Of a stretch of 6,739 bases of DNA, positions 1 through 5,539 are shown in pieces. The stretch comes from Xanthobacteraceae bacterium (lineage in GTDB: Bacteria > Pseudomonadota > Alphaproteobacteria > Rhizobiales > Xanthobacteraceae). Under the pieces are notes generated by a model. It saw nothing but the letters and a program-made list of their open reading frames with translations. It had not been told where the DNA came from and did no database searches. Each line of letters begins with the position of its first letter. Position 1 is the first letter of the stretch. The DNA is taken from positions 1-6,739 of the forward strand of contig JASHRR010000457.1 of NCBI GenBank assembly GCA_030037185.1, in the 5' to 3' direction. Both the position numbers and the translations under genes were made by a program.

Positions 1-814
1 CGAAGAACTGCTGGTTGTTCTCCGCGCAAGCCTCCTCTTCCATCGGTCGCTGAACACGATCGTAACGCTGCATTACGGACCACGGCGCGTTGAAAGCATC
101 CGAATCTTCGAAAACGATGTTCACTTGCAGCACCTTGCCGCCGTCGACCAGTTTGAAGCGCTCGACGACGTGCAGCTTCTCGGTATGCGGGGTGCGGAAA
201 CTATCGACGAATGTCTTGTCGTTGAGCCCGATCGTATCGACTACCAGCGTGTCGCCTTCGTAGTGGCCGACCGACTCGCCATACCACGACGGCTTCGGAT
301 TGGCCGAATGAGGCACGTCGAGATAGACGTGCCGAACCTGGTGGTCGTGCTCATATAGCATGACGACTTCGTTCGGCGTCTGGACGAAGTAGAGCGGCTG
401 GAAGCCGTAGAGATGAAACGCCGGAACGCCGGCCGGCATGCAGTGCGAGCTCGGCGTAAAAGCGAACTTTCCGGCCAGCACCTCCGCATTGTCCTGCTTC
501 ATACGTTCCACCACCCAGGGCTTGAGAATGGCGGCGTTGCCGAGATCGGCCAGATAATAGTTTGGTTGCTTGCCGGTCCGGTTACGATCTTGATTGCTGA
601 CATGCGGATGGGCGGGATCGTTATGCAGGGGACTCGTTCCGCCGGGAACAATGGAAAACTCTGTGTTAAAGTGGAGCCATCCGGCATTGTTCGATGAGAA
701 GTCGGGCGGTGAGGCTTTTTGCTGCGCTACGACGCCCACGGTGAGAGTCACATAGACCAGGCCTGTCAGGATGCCGCGGGCAAACACTTTTGCGGACGAC
801 TCGAACGTCGACAT
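1..814 (-). CDS. Conserved exported protein of unknown function, 3' end beyond window
   Basis: The minus strand is open for 271 codons with no stop and runs off the left edge, so the C-terminus is missing. The start at 814 is preceded by GAGAGGGAGACGGAGCG, which contains a good ribosome binding site. Residues about 12-31 (ARGILTGLVYVTLTVGVVAQ) form a hydrophobic segment ending in a plausible signal-peptidase site, so export or membrane anchoring is likely. Further in come HNDPAHPH, NYYLADLGNAAILKPW, FQPLYFVQTPNEVVMLYEHD, WYGESVGHYEGDTLVVDT and GLNDKTFVD. I recognise this block order from a widespread proteobacterial and acidobacterial family of secreted hypothetical proteins. No catalytic role is known to me. 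Reading frame and composition are normal and nothing suggests decay in the visible part. It is certain as a gene, uncertain in function. Confidence 0.9.
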   Translation of the reverse strand, partial: MSTFESSAKVFARGILTGLVYVTLTVGVVAQQKASPPDFSSNNAGWLHFNTEFSIVPGGTSPLHNDPAHPHVSNQDRNRTGKQPNYYLADLGNAAILKPWVVERMKQDNAEVLAGKFAFTPSSHCMPAGVPAFHLYGFQPLYFVQTPNEVVMLYEHDHQVRHVYLDVPHSANPKPSWYGESVGHYEGDTLVVDTIGLNDKTFVDSFRTPHTEKLHVVERFKLVDGGKVLQVNIVFEDSDAFNAPWSVMQRYDRVQRPMEEEACAENNQQFF

Positions 815-836
815 CGCTCCGTCTCCCTCTCGTTTC

Positions 837-852
837 GACGGCACCAGCCGTC
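837..852. other. Short hairpin in the leader of the gene starting at 814
   Basis: GACGGC at 837-842 and GCCGTC at 847-852 are perfect inverted repeats around the 4-base loop ACCA. The hairpin lies 23 bases upstream of the start codon at 814, just before the ribosome binding site. It could be a leader structure or a small operator, or chance in GC-rich DNA. Confidence 0.3.
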
Positions 853-1305
853 TGATGCAAAAATCGCCGATGGGAAGCGGCATGAACCCCCTCCCAGCGT
901 GGCGTTGGAACTGTAGATTAGCAGTGTTTCCCGCCCATCACGAGTGCGTTGTCGGTATGTTGGTCGCGTAGCTCGGTCGGATCAGAATTGGCGGCTGAAG
1001 TCAGTGTGACCCGGTGGACTTCACGGATGGCGGCGATGCAATAGCCTCTTTATCCCGCTGGTATAAAATTCGGGTCACATCGAAGCCCGAGGCGGGCTGG
1101 AGGCGTGGGACGTCGCGGGCCTCCCGGTGACAAGGCTGAATTAGCGGGCGCTGTTCACCGATCAGCGGCTTGGTCCGGTTGCGGACGGAAACCTTCCGCG
1201 CAGGTTACGCGGTCGGCGAGTCCCGGGAGGCGGTCGGCAACCGGATGTTTGCCGGCGTGCCGCAAACCAGGACGCGGACGGCGGTTGCGCCCAAGGAGGC
1301 GCCGC
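853..1305. other. Gene-free stretch with one spaced inverted repeat
   Basis: No convincing gene on either strand. Open frames here are arginine-, proline- and serine-rich shadows of GC-rich DNA without supported starts. The only clear structure is a perfect 9-base inverted repeat, TGTGACCCG at 1005-1013 and CGGGTCACA at 1071-1079, with a 57-base spacer. The right arm follows an AT-rich GTATAAAATT stretch. It could be a spaced operator or the scar of an element, but nothing else supports either. Confidence 0.4.
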
Positions 1306-1533
1306 ATGGATCGGCCCGAAACCATGTAACAGGAACGCTTTCAAGCGCGGCTGCTACACCGCAACGTGATTGCCAGCCGGCGCGAGGTCACACCGCTCAT
1401 TCCGCCCGGCCTGCGCTACCGAGGAGGCGACCTGAGGCAGCGCAAAGCGGATCGGTGCCAGGCCAATCGGGACCTACTGGTTCGGCATGAGTGGCGGCGA
1501 ATCGATGTAAAGGATTTGGTGAGAAGAACTTGA
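1306..1533 (+). pseudogene. Doubtful arginine-rich ORF with an internal stop
   Basis: An ATG at 1306 follows a textbook ribosome binding site (CCAAGGAGGCGCCGC), yet the frame meets TAA after seven codons (MDRPETM). It then stays open for 67 codons (QERFQARLLHRNVIASRR to RRIDVKDLVRRT) and ends with TGA at 1533. The arrangement suggests a short gene broken by one nonsense change, and the downstream peptide is highly basic. I do not recognise the family, and arginine-rich frames are common shadows in GC-rich DNA. The strong Shine-Dalgarno sequence is the main reason to list it. Alternatively it could be an accidental frame in non-coding DNA. Confidence 0.2.
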
Positions 1534-1546
1534 GGTCTCGAGGTGA

Positions 1547-1576
1547 GGGCGACCTCTGGGACGCCCCGCTTTTTTT
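1547..1576 (+). terminator. Weak candidate intrinsic terminator, plus strand
   Basis: GGGCG (1547-1551) can pair with CGCCC (1562-1566), and seven T residues follow at 1570-1576. The stem is only 5 bp with a 10-base loop and a 3-base gap before the T tract, so it is weak. An overlapping alternative stem, GAGGTC/GACCTC (1532-1537 with 1551-1556), is also possible. It sits just after the doubtful plus-strand ORF ending at 1533. Confidence 0.22.
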
Positions 1577-1641
1577 CAGCACTCCCCCGTAAGCGACACT
1601 ATTTTTTTCACCGGCTTTCTAACAGCACGCCTTTGCATCAG

Positions 1642-2157
1642 TCATTTGCCGATCGAATACTCGATTCCGTACTCGGCATCCCCTGGTGCACCACCCGGCC
1701 TCGGATCGATGTTGATGACTTGTCGAATAACACCCTGGATTCCCGCAAGCCGTCCCGTGCCGCCCGTAATGTGTCCGACCGTCGTGGCGGTTATCTTGCT
1801 CGATGCGCTCTGCACAACGGATGTATAACGGGCAAAGACCTTATCGCCATTTTCCAACACGAACACAAAATAGCCAGTCGTGTTTCCGTTGCCGTCGGCT
1901 ATATCGGCGGTCCCACGTATGAAAAACTCGATAATCTTAAGCCCGTTGATGGTCGGGGCATTATCAGGAAGCACGGAGTGATCGTCGAAGAGCCGTACGA
2001 TATGGTTGTGCGCGTCGCCCACATCGACATTTTGTGACACGGTGAATTTGGTGTTTTCAGCTGGAACCTTGAAGGAAACCTGCTGTTTCTGTTGGGCAAG
2101 CACATTGCTCCCCAGGAAAAGCAGGACAACAGTCGTCAAAGTGCTAAGTGGTTTCAT
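1642..2157 (-). CDS. Exported barrel-like protein with GGTGRLAGIQG motif
   Basis: This 171-residue protein has a clear signal peptide (about residues 1-21, ending SNVLA before QQKQQ). The rest alternates beta-prone segments with loops: residues 51-84 (NHIVRLFDDH to IRGTADI), 95-112 (GYFVFVLENGDKVFARYT) and the motif GHITGGTGRLAGIQG at 128-142. A GGTGxxxGIxG turn in this position is typical of the allene-oxide-cyclase/dirigent-like barrel superfamily and of related bacterial secreted proteins. I infer a periplasmic or secreted eight-strand-type barrel, not a defined enzyme. The ribosome binding site is poor (AAAGAATATCACA before ATG). The gene is last in the minus-strand row. A deletion remnant of a paralogue lies 57 bases upstream, ending in the same SIGK-stop. 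The frame is intact. Confidence 0.85.
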   Translation of the reverse strand: MKPLSTLTTVVLLFLGSNVLAQQKQQVSFKVPAENTKFTVSQNVDVGDAHNHIVRLFDDHSVLPDNAPTINGLKIIEFFIRGTADIADGNGNTTGYFVFVLENGDKVFARYTSVVQSASSKITATTVGHITGGTGRLAGIQGVIRQVINIDPRPGGAPGDAEYGIEYSIGK

Positions 2158-2214
2158 TGTGATATTCTTTTTTTGGTAAATGAAGTGGAAATAGGACGCT
2201 ATTTGTCGCTTTGC

Positions 2215-2328
2215 TCATTTGCCGATCGATTAGGTGCCACCAGTGATGTATCCGACTTGTGGGCCCGCGAGCTTCTCCGTGTTCCTCTGCACAACGGCAG
2301 CAGAAACCTGTTGCTTTTGCTGGGCAAT
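2215..2328 (-). pseudogene. Deletion remnant of a paralogue of the 171-residue barrel protein
   Basis: Read on the minus strand from 2328, the sequence gives IAQQKQQVSAAVVQR and then VGYITGGT, a TAA, and SIGK followed by TGA. These align in order with three separated parts of the neighbouring intact protein: residues 20-28 (LAQQKQQVS), 114-134 (VVQ through VGHITGGT, same length with no gap) and 168-171 (SIGK-stop). At DNA level a 13-base CTCTGCACAACGG is identical (2285-2297 and 1807-1819), as is the end around ATTTGCCGATCGA. About 83 codons are missing in the first gap and about 33 in the second. No start or complete signal peptide survives. This is a tandem duplicate that lost its middle and most of its C-terminal region. 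The frame also has a stop, so no functional product is expected. Confidence 0.75.
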
Positions 2329-2381
2329 GGTACCCCTCGATGCGCCAAGCTGGGCCTAGCGCATCGCAGTGCGGCACTAGG

Positions 2382-2672
2382 TCAGTAGCAAACGCGCGTC
2401 CCGTTCACCGACTTCACGCACAGCACCCGACTTCCCTCGCCATCCTCACCCGCGGCAGGTGCACTTGTGCTCGATGCAGTAGCAGTCGCGTTTGGGAGAG
2501 AAATCCTCCCCGAGACGCATTCGCGCAGGAATCTTTGGAAGTGCCCTCGGCTGGATTGGGATATGTGCCCCACACGGTCGGTGGCGAGTTTGAAACAACT
2601 ATCCCAGACTTGATCGGCAAAAGCCGGAGCGGCGAGGGAGCACAATACGGTAGCGAGTAATAGGCGTTTCAT
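2382..2672 (-). CDS. Small exported Cys-containing protein, 96 residues
   Basis: The start at 2672 is chosen because TTTCAGGAGAAACCTA gives a good ribosome binding site and the first 19 residues form a textbook signal peptide (MKRLLLATVLCSLAAPAFA). The same frame is open upstream to 2867, but that would bury the signal peptide inside the protein. The mature part begins DQVWDSCFKLATDRVGHIS, then RFLRECVSGRISLP, a Thr/Ser/Ala-rich linker (about 60-76) and the tail RVLCVKSVNGTRVCY. Four cysteines in the mature part could form two disulfides. The CFKLATDR...RECVSGRI spacing is reminiscent of small helical Cys-motif periplasmic proteins common in rhizobia. Function is unknown. It sits in a minus-strand row of exported-protein genes between a frameshifted leader gene and a paralogue remnant. 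Confidence 0.75.
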   Translation of the reverse strand: MKRLLLATVLCSLAAPAFADQVWDSCFKLATDRVGHISQSSRGHFQRFLRECVSGRISLPNATATASSTSAPAAGEDGEGSRVLCVKSVNGTRVCY

Positions 2673-2761
2673 TAGGTTTCTCCTGAAATTGGGCCGTGTG
2701 GCCCCGACCGCGTCCGAGGTCCTGTCGGGCGCGCTCAATGCAACACGGTACTGGTGATCTG

Positions 2762-2867
2762 TTAGCCTGGTTCCGGAACCACGCGCAGCTGGGCAAGCGC
2801 ACTGCTTCCCCGTAGCGACAGCCAGGCAAAGCAGTGCGGCCGTAGCTAAGGTACATCGCATTTGCAT
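2762..2867 (-). pseudogene. Short signal-peptide gene, apparently frameshifted
   Basis: An ATG at 2867 follows a very strong ribosome binding site (AGAGGGAGGAACCATC) and begins MQMRCTLATAALLCLAV, a good signal-peptide core. In the original frame the next residues are ATGKQCACPA, unlike a signal-peptide end. In the next frame the DNA reads RGSSALAQLRVVPEPG-stop, a normal cleavage region with an ALAQ end. Removing one base near 2814 gives a 34-residue product ending in TAA at 2762-2764. The total of 106 bases is 35 codons plus one. I infer a +1 frameshift in a short exported peptide or the stub of a longer secreted protein. Without the correction, the frame runs into the downstream 96-residue gene. 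It starts 30 bases after the original stop of the GYD gene. Confidence 0.45.
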
Positions 2868-2897
2868 GATGGTTCCTCCCTCTGATGATCAATCCGA

Positions 2898-3327
2898 TCA
2901 CTGACTGGTGGCAGTTGGTGGCGTATAGGTGGTGATTGTGCCCTTTGCCTTCTCCATTGCCCCCTTTGAACTCATCAGCGGTCATCAGCGGAAGGACCAG
3001 CCCCTTAGTCAAGTTCCCAGTAGGCGATATTATAAAGCCAAGTGCGGTGATAGCTGCATCATTGAGTATTTGTGCGATAACCATTCCGTCGTATTCACCG
3101 CCCAAACGGAAGAAAGAGACGACTTCTAGTTTTCAACCGAGCGACTCGTACAGCTTAGCGAGTTGCGCCGAACGATCCTGGGGATTCTCCCTCATTGACT
3201 TCACCGCTTGATCTGAATATTTGAAAAGGTCCAGATAGCGATGCGGGGTGCTGGATTGTTGTGCCATCGCAGGCAACGCGGATACAGTCGTGATGGCAGA
3301 GGCAATCAAGAGCGAGTGAATTCTCAT
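2898..3327 (-). pseudogene. GYD-domain exported protein, broken by a stop and a frameshift
   Basis: The start at 3327 has a good ribosome binding site (GGAAGGGAATACA), then a signal peptide of about 22 residues ending LPAMA before QQ. The frame reads RYLDLFKYSDQAVKSM, continues to LYESLG, and hits TGA at 3133-3135. Past that codon the same frame continues KLEVVSFFRLGGEYDGMVIA to LMTADEFKG, which carries the GEYDG motif of GYD-domain proteins (Pfam PF08734). At a run of five C (2960-2964, five G on the coding strand) the proper frame shifts: dropping one G gives AMEKAKGTITTYTPPTATSQ-stop at 2898. The span of 430 bases is 143 codons plus one, matching one inserted base. The stop is one substitution from GGA (Gly). 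The intact ancestor would be about 142 residues. The family's function is poorly defined. As it stands, only a 64-residue N-terminal piece without the GYD motif can be made. Confidence 0.85.
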
Positions 3328-3566
3328 TGTATTCCCTTCCGATCTAAGCTGTCGTTCGTATTGTTGCTTCGCCGCGTCCCGTGAACGTTCAGCTAGTCAT
3401 TCCGGCGATCGAAATCCGATCCCCGGCATGTGGGATGCCGAGTAGCAAGGAGTAGTGACCTCCCAAAGGTCGTGCGAAGTTTCAGGCTAAAGACCCTCAA
3501 AAAAAATCGTCAGTAAGAGTGAAATGGCTTGCCGATGGCAACTTCGCTACCCATTTCGCGCGGGCG
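3328..3566. other. Leader region of the GYD gene with two small hairpins
   Basis: No gene here. Two compact hairpins lie close together: CGGCAT (3424-3429) with ATGCCG (3435-3440) around GTGGG, and GACCT (3457-3461) with AGGTC (3467-3471) around CCCAA. They are about 100-145 bases upstream of the GYD start. They could belong to a promoter or operator region. I could not place convincing -35 and -10 boxes. Confidence 0.35.
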
Positions 3567-3917
3567 CTATCGTCTTATCCCCAAAGGGCAAGCTATGGAA
3601 TACATCACTAAGGTGGACTCTATGTGATGTGTTACGTCCCGTATTAACCTTACCGTGCATGTTGCACCTGTCGCGCTATCTTGGCGTTGCCCCTCTCCGA
3701 TCCGCGGCCCTCCAGAAAGGCGCATGGGCTCCCAGAGCTGATCGATGAATGCAGGCGTGGTTACAGCAACAATCGAAAGAGCATCAATTAACAAGCTCAT
3801 TAACATGCTCATTTGGTAAACAGTCGTGAGATACTTAGCGGAACGCGTTTTGTCTTGATCCATTTGGACTATGCACTTCGAGTTTACTCACACCAAAAAA
3901 GATATATCGCGAGAAAA
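3567..3917. other. Gene-free stretch with a 12-base tandem repeat
   Basis: Nothing recognisable is encoded. On the minus strand a 98-codon frame from 3863 to 3567 contains MSMLMSLLIDALSIVAV, a hydrophobic stretch, but has no ribosome binding site and a featureless tail. Within it a 12-base unit is tandemly repeated with one mismatch: TAACAAGCTCAT (3789-3800) and TAACATGCTCAT (3801-3812). The stretch looks less GC-rich than its surroundings by eye. Confidence 0.35.
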
Positions 3918-4142
3918 TTACCCCTTTCTCTTTGCGGCTGCATGGGGGAGGGTGTTTTTTTCGTTGTCGCGCAGGAACGCAACGGCTTCACAATGATGCG
4001 GCCATTTCTGCTTGAGGTCGCGGTGAGTGATTTCGCCCTTGCAGCGGGTCACCGCCGTATCGGCATCAACCGTCGTCAGCGAGGCGTAGTTCACCTGTTC
4101 GGACCAGTAATCGACCCCCACCAGTAAGGAACCCGCGTTCAA
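3918..4142 (-). pseudogene. Possible remnant of a small hypothetical protein
   Basis: The minus-strand frame reads VGVDYWSEQVNYASLTTVDA, then VTRCKGEITHRDLKQKWPHH, and ends EKNTLPHAAAKRKG-stop at 3918. The RCKGxITHRDLKxKWPHH stretch resembles short rhizobial hypothetical proteins that carry a K-THRxLKxKWPHH block, which is why I list it. The frame has no ATG start: only TTG at 4142 or a nearby GTG is available, an in-frame TGA lies at 4161-4163, and no purine-rich binding site precedes it. The residues after WPHH do not look like the rest of that family. I infer a truncated or chimeric leftover. It could also be an accidental frame. Confidence 0.3.
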
Positions 4143-4168
4143 AAAAAGGAGGCCGCCAACTCAGGCGG
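4141..4168 (-). terminator. Candidate intrinsic terminator, minus strand
   Basis: Read on the minus strand, CCGCC (4168-4164) pairs with GGCGG (4157-4153) around TGAGTT, followed by CCTCC and seven T residues (4147-4141). The 5-bp GC stem is short and the 5-base gap before the T run is long, so it is only a candidate. It would stop transcripts coming from the remnant gene ending at 4394. Confidence 0.35.
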
Positions 4169-4253
4169 TTCAGGGGGAGGTAAATGCCCGGATATGGGCG
4201 TCATTTCCCAGCAATGTTCGTGCCATCCGGCGGTCCGGACAAGTCTCCCACCC

Positions 4254-4285
4254 TGGTCAGTTGACCCACGGCAAGTGACTGACCA
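4254..4285. repeat. 8-base perfect inverted repeat, spaced
   Basis: TGGTCAGT (4254-4261) and ACTGACCA (4278-4285) are perfect inverted repeats with a 16-base spacer that begins TGACCC. Spacing suits either a stem-loop or a two-site operator. No gene start is adjacent, so the role is unknown. Confidence 0.5.
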
Positions 4286-4342
4286 TGACCAAGGCACCTT
4301 TCCCCTTTAGATGGGGTGTGCGGAGGTGGTTCGGCGGCCCTA

Positions 4343-4366
4343 CAAGTTTGATCGTGGTCAAACTTG
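4343..4366. repeat. 9-base perfect inverted repeat (hairpin or operator)
   Basis: CAAGTTTGA (4343-4351) and TCAAACTTG (4358-4366) flank the loop TCGTGG. On the plus strand TTTTT follows at 4374-4378, so it could be an intrinsic terminator for plus-strand transcription with a 7-base gap. It lies 27 bases past the stop of the minus-strand remnant ending at 4394 and may also mark that gene's end. The AT-rich dyad equally suits a repressor operator. Confidence 0.5.
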
Positions 4367-4393
4367 CTATCTATTTTTCGTGCAAGCGCAAGA

Positions 4394-4622
4394 CTAGCCG
4401 CCAGCCAACAATGCTCGATGCCGCCATTCCTCCTCCGCTGCCCGAACACGGGCTTCCGAGTGCAAGGGTTCGCTGCGGACGACGGCGAATCCGGCCGTCT
4501 TGCCTGTCTTCGGATTGACGAGATGCACTGATCCGCATGCAACGCAGGTAACGCTCACAAAGACATCGTCGGTCTCTTCCCCCGGCACGCCGTGACGTAT
4601 TGGGCGAGTAGATACCGAATCC
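4394..4622 (-). pseudogene. Remnant of a small zinc-ribbon-like protein (VHLVNPKTGK type)
   Basis: The minus-strand frame from about 4588 reads VPGEETDDVFVSVTCVACGS, then VHLVNPKTGKTAG, and ends RHRALLAGG with TAG at 4394-4396. TCxAC followed by VHLVNPKTGK is a signature I recognise from short rhizobial proteins whose N-terminus normally carries a first Cys motif of the form YCPxTG. That first half appears here in another frame as GFGIYSPNTS (4622-4593), where the Cys is replaced by Ser. I infer a frameshift near 4593 plus loss of one metal-ligand Cys. No ATG or ribosome binding site supports a start in the surviving frame (GTG at 4588 is only nominal). The 5' side merges into a phage-type fragment on the other strand, so the gene is probably truncated there too. 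Confidence 0.5.
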
Positions 4623-4659
4623 GCAGGCTCTCGGCGCCGCTGGTCTGACTGCCATCTAC

Positions 4660-5013
4660 ATGGGCAAGATCAACCAAGACCCGGTCAATCAGGCAATACT
4701 GAACCTTGGCATTGATGTAGCAAAGCTAGAGCGCAAGATCCGCAACATCGAGTTGACCGACCGGGAGTACGACGATTTCGCCCGTATTGCCGGTCGGCTT
4801 GCCAAGATGCGGCTGGATACCATTGTCAGGTCAGTCGATTGGCAGACGTGGCCGCCGCAGATCCGGCACGACGTGATTGCCGAAGTCATCAAGCGGTCCC
4901 GAACCGTTGCGGAGGGACAGCTATTTGCCAAGTACCCGCACATCCCAAGAGACGCAGCGAAGGAGAGGCGGAAGCTTAAGACCGGCGAGGTAATGCCCGA
5001 GCCGATTCACTGA
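4660..5013 (+). CDS. Phage-type protein fragment, 5'-truncated
   Basis: The ATG at 4660 opens a 117-residue frame: MGKINQDPVNQAILNLGIDV, then LTDREYDDFARIAGRLAKMR, WPPQIRHDVIAEVIKRSR and KYPHIPRDAAKERRK. It is charged, helical and free of rare-looking stretches, so it is real coding sequence. I recognise the EYDDFARIAGRLAK...LDTIVRS...IRHDVIAEV pattern from the C-terminal ends of large phage virion-associated proteins of rhizobial prophages; the identification is from memory and moderate. The same frame is open upstream to a TAG at 4609-4611 and reads PQALGAAGLTAIY directly into the ATG. That hydrophobic piece fits the larger parent protein and lacks a start. No ribosome binding site precedes 4660. 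I infer a stranded 3' fragment of a phage gene, probably not translated. No other phage gene is visible. Confidence 0.65.
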   Translation: MGKINQDPVNQAILNLGIDVAKLERKIRNIELTDREYDDFARIAGRLAKMRLDTIVRSVDWQTWPPQIRHDVIAEVIKRSRTVAEGQLFAKYPHIPRDAAKERRKLKTGEVMPEPIH

Positions 5014-5160
5014 GCGGTTGGCTTCCGCACCGTCGTTCCCGCGATCAACAGCAAGCCACGGCCGCCGTCCGGAGCCCAACTGCACCTCGGCGGGTCTCGC
5101 CAGCCGCGCCAGATGCTCCGCGGATTTGTTAGCCGCGTCAACCATGCTGCATGTTAGCCG

Positions 5161-5202
5161 ACGGAGCCAGGGGAGGCCTATCGGTCCGAATCCCGGCTCC
5201 GT
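5161..5202. repeat. 8-base inverted repeat with extended stem
   Basis: ACGGAGCC (5161-5168) pairs with GGCTCCGT (5195-5202). After an A-C mismatch, GGG (5170-5172) can pair with TCC/CCC-side bases near 5192-5193. The right half, GTCCGAATCCCGGCTCCG, looks like a tRNA T-arm and acceptor 3' side, but no D-arm or anticodon arm fits in the 26-base interior. It could be a tRNA scrap left by an integration event, or simply a hairpin. Confidence 0.5.
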
Positions 5203-5307
5203 TCATAGCACTCGTTGACGGCCAAGATGCACGTAGGTCGAACCAGTACATTCCGGGCCCCTGCGTGTCGTTATCGCGGTTCGAAATATCACCGCCCCGA
5301 CTTCATA

Positions 5308-5345
5308 CCGCCCGACCGGACCAGACGATTGATCCGGCCGGGCGG
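5308..5345. repeat. Long imperfect hairpin, about 15 base pairs
   Basis: CCGCCCG (5308-5314) pairs with CGGGCGG (5339-5345). After an A-C mismatch CCGGA (5316-5320) pairs with TCCGG (5333-5337). After another mismatch CA pairs with TG and a G-T pair closes an ACGA tetraloop. This is the most stable structure seen in the window. No T run follows on either strand, so it is not a standard terminator. Confidence 0.6.
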
Positions 5346-5364
5346 GGTTGACGACCCTGACTCC

Positions 5365-5407
5365 CATGTGCCGGTCGGGTCGGTCATCCTGGTGCACGGC
5401 AGACATG
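5365..5407. repeat. Bulged inverted repeat
   Basis: CATGTGCCG (5365-5373) pairs with CGGC (5397-5400) and, after an AG bulge, ACATG (5403-5407), giving nine pairs around a 23-base loop. It lies 19 bases after the long hairpin ending at 5345. Confidence 0.4.
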
Positions 5408-5431
5408 CAGATGGGATGCCGCTCTCCCGCA

Positions 5432-5469
5432 CTATATATCACAGCATATAGCGTCCAGTGCGTGGACGC
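5432..5469. repeat. Two abutting hairpins
   Basis: CTATAT (5432-5437) pairs with ATATAG (5446-5451). GCGTCCA (5451-5457) pairs with TGGACGC (5463-5469) around GTGCG. The second stem is 7 bp and perfect. They share base 5451, so both cannot be fully formed at once, and a switch between them is possible in principle. Confidence 0.5.
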
Positions 5470-5539
5470 ATCCCCTCAAACGCATAACCCGCCAGCATCT
5501 CGACATGCTACCTCCGCGCCGCTGGATGATCCATTTGGG

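Larger units (their letters stand above)
5014..5539. other. Gene-free stretch rich in stem-loops
   Basis: No frame here has a supported start and a natural-looking protein on either strand. Instead, four inverted-repeat regions lie within about 310 bases (5161-5202, 5308-5345, 5365-5407, 5432-5469), listed separately. The stretch lies between the phage-type fragment and the 3' end of the NTF2-like gene. Confidence 0.5.

Noticed and set aside
1170..1490. 106-codon plus-strand frame
   Set aside because: Rich in Arg, Ala, Pro and Thr with no binding site. A typical shadow of GC-rich DNA.
2382..2867. 161-codon reading of the 96-residue gene from the upstream ATG
   Set aside because: It would place a complete signal peptide and a good ribosome binding site inside the protein. 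Two separate starts explain the region better.
2599..3105. 168-codon frame across the GYD gene and its neighbours
   Set aside because: Only its first part is GYD sequence. The rest is out-of-frame reading after the G-run insertion.
3567..3863. 98-codon minus-strand frame with MSMLMSLLIDALSIVAV, possibly a small hydrophobic toxin
   Set aside because: No ribosome binding site, a long featureless tail, and the hydrophobic start partly comes from a 12-base tandem repeat. Nothing supports expression.
3813..4127. 104-codon plus-strand frame
   Set aside because: It overlaps the minus-strand remnant, which has a more recognisable motif. There is no binding site and the composition is shadow-like.
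4201..4542. 113-codon minus-strand frame
   Set aside because: It overlaps the VHLVNPKTGK remnant in another frame and crosses two inverted repeats. It looks like a shadow.
4921..5145. 74-codon minus-strand frame starting MVDAANKSAEHLARL
   Set aside because: The start looks plausible, but there is no binding site and the second half lies antisense to the phage-type fragment.
5162..5202. Complete tRNA gene
   Set aside because: Only acceptor-like and T-arm-like pieces exist. There is no room for the D and anticodon arms.
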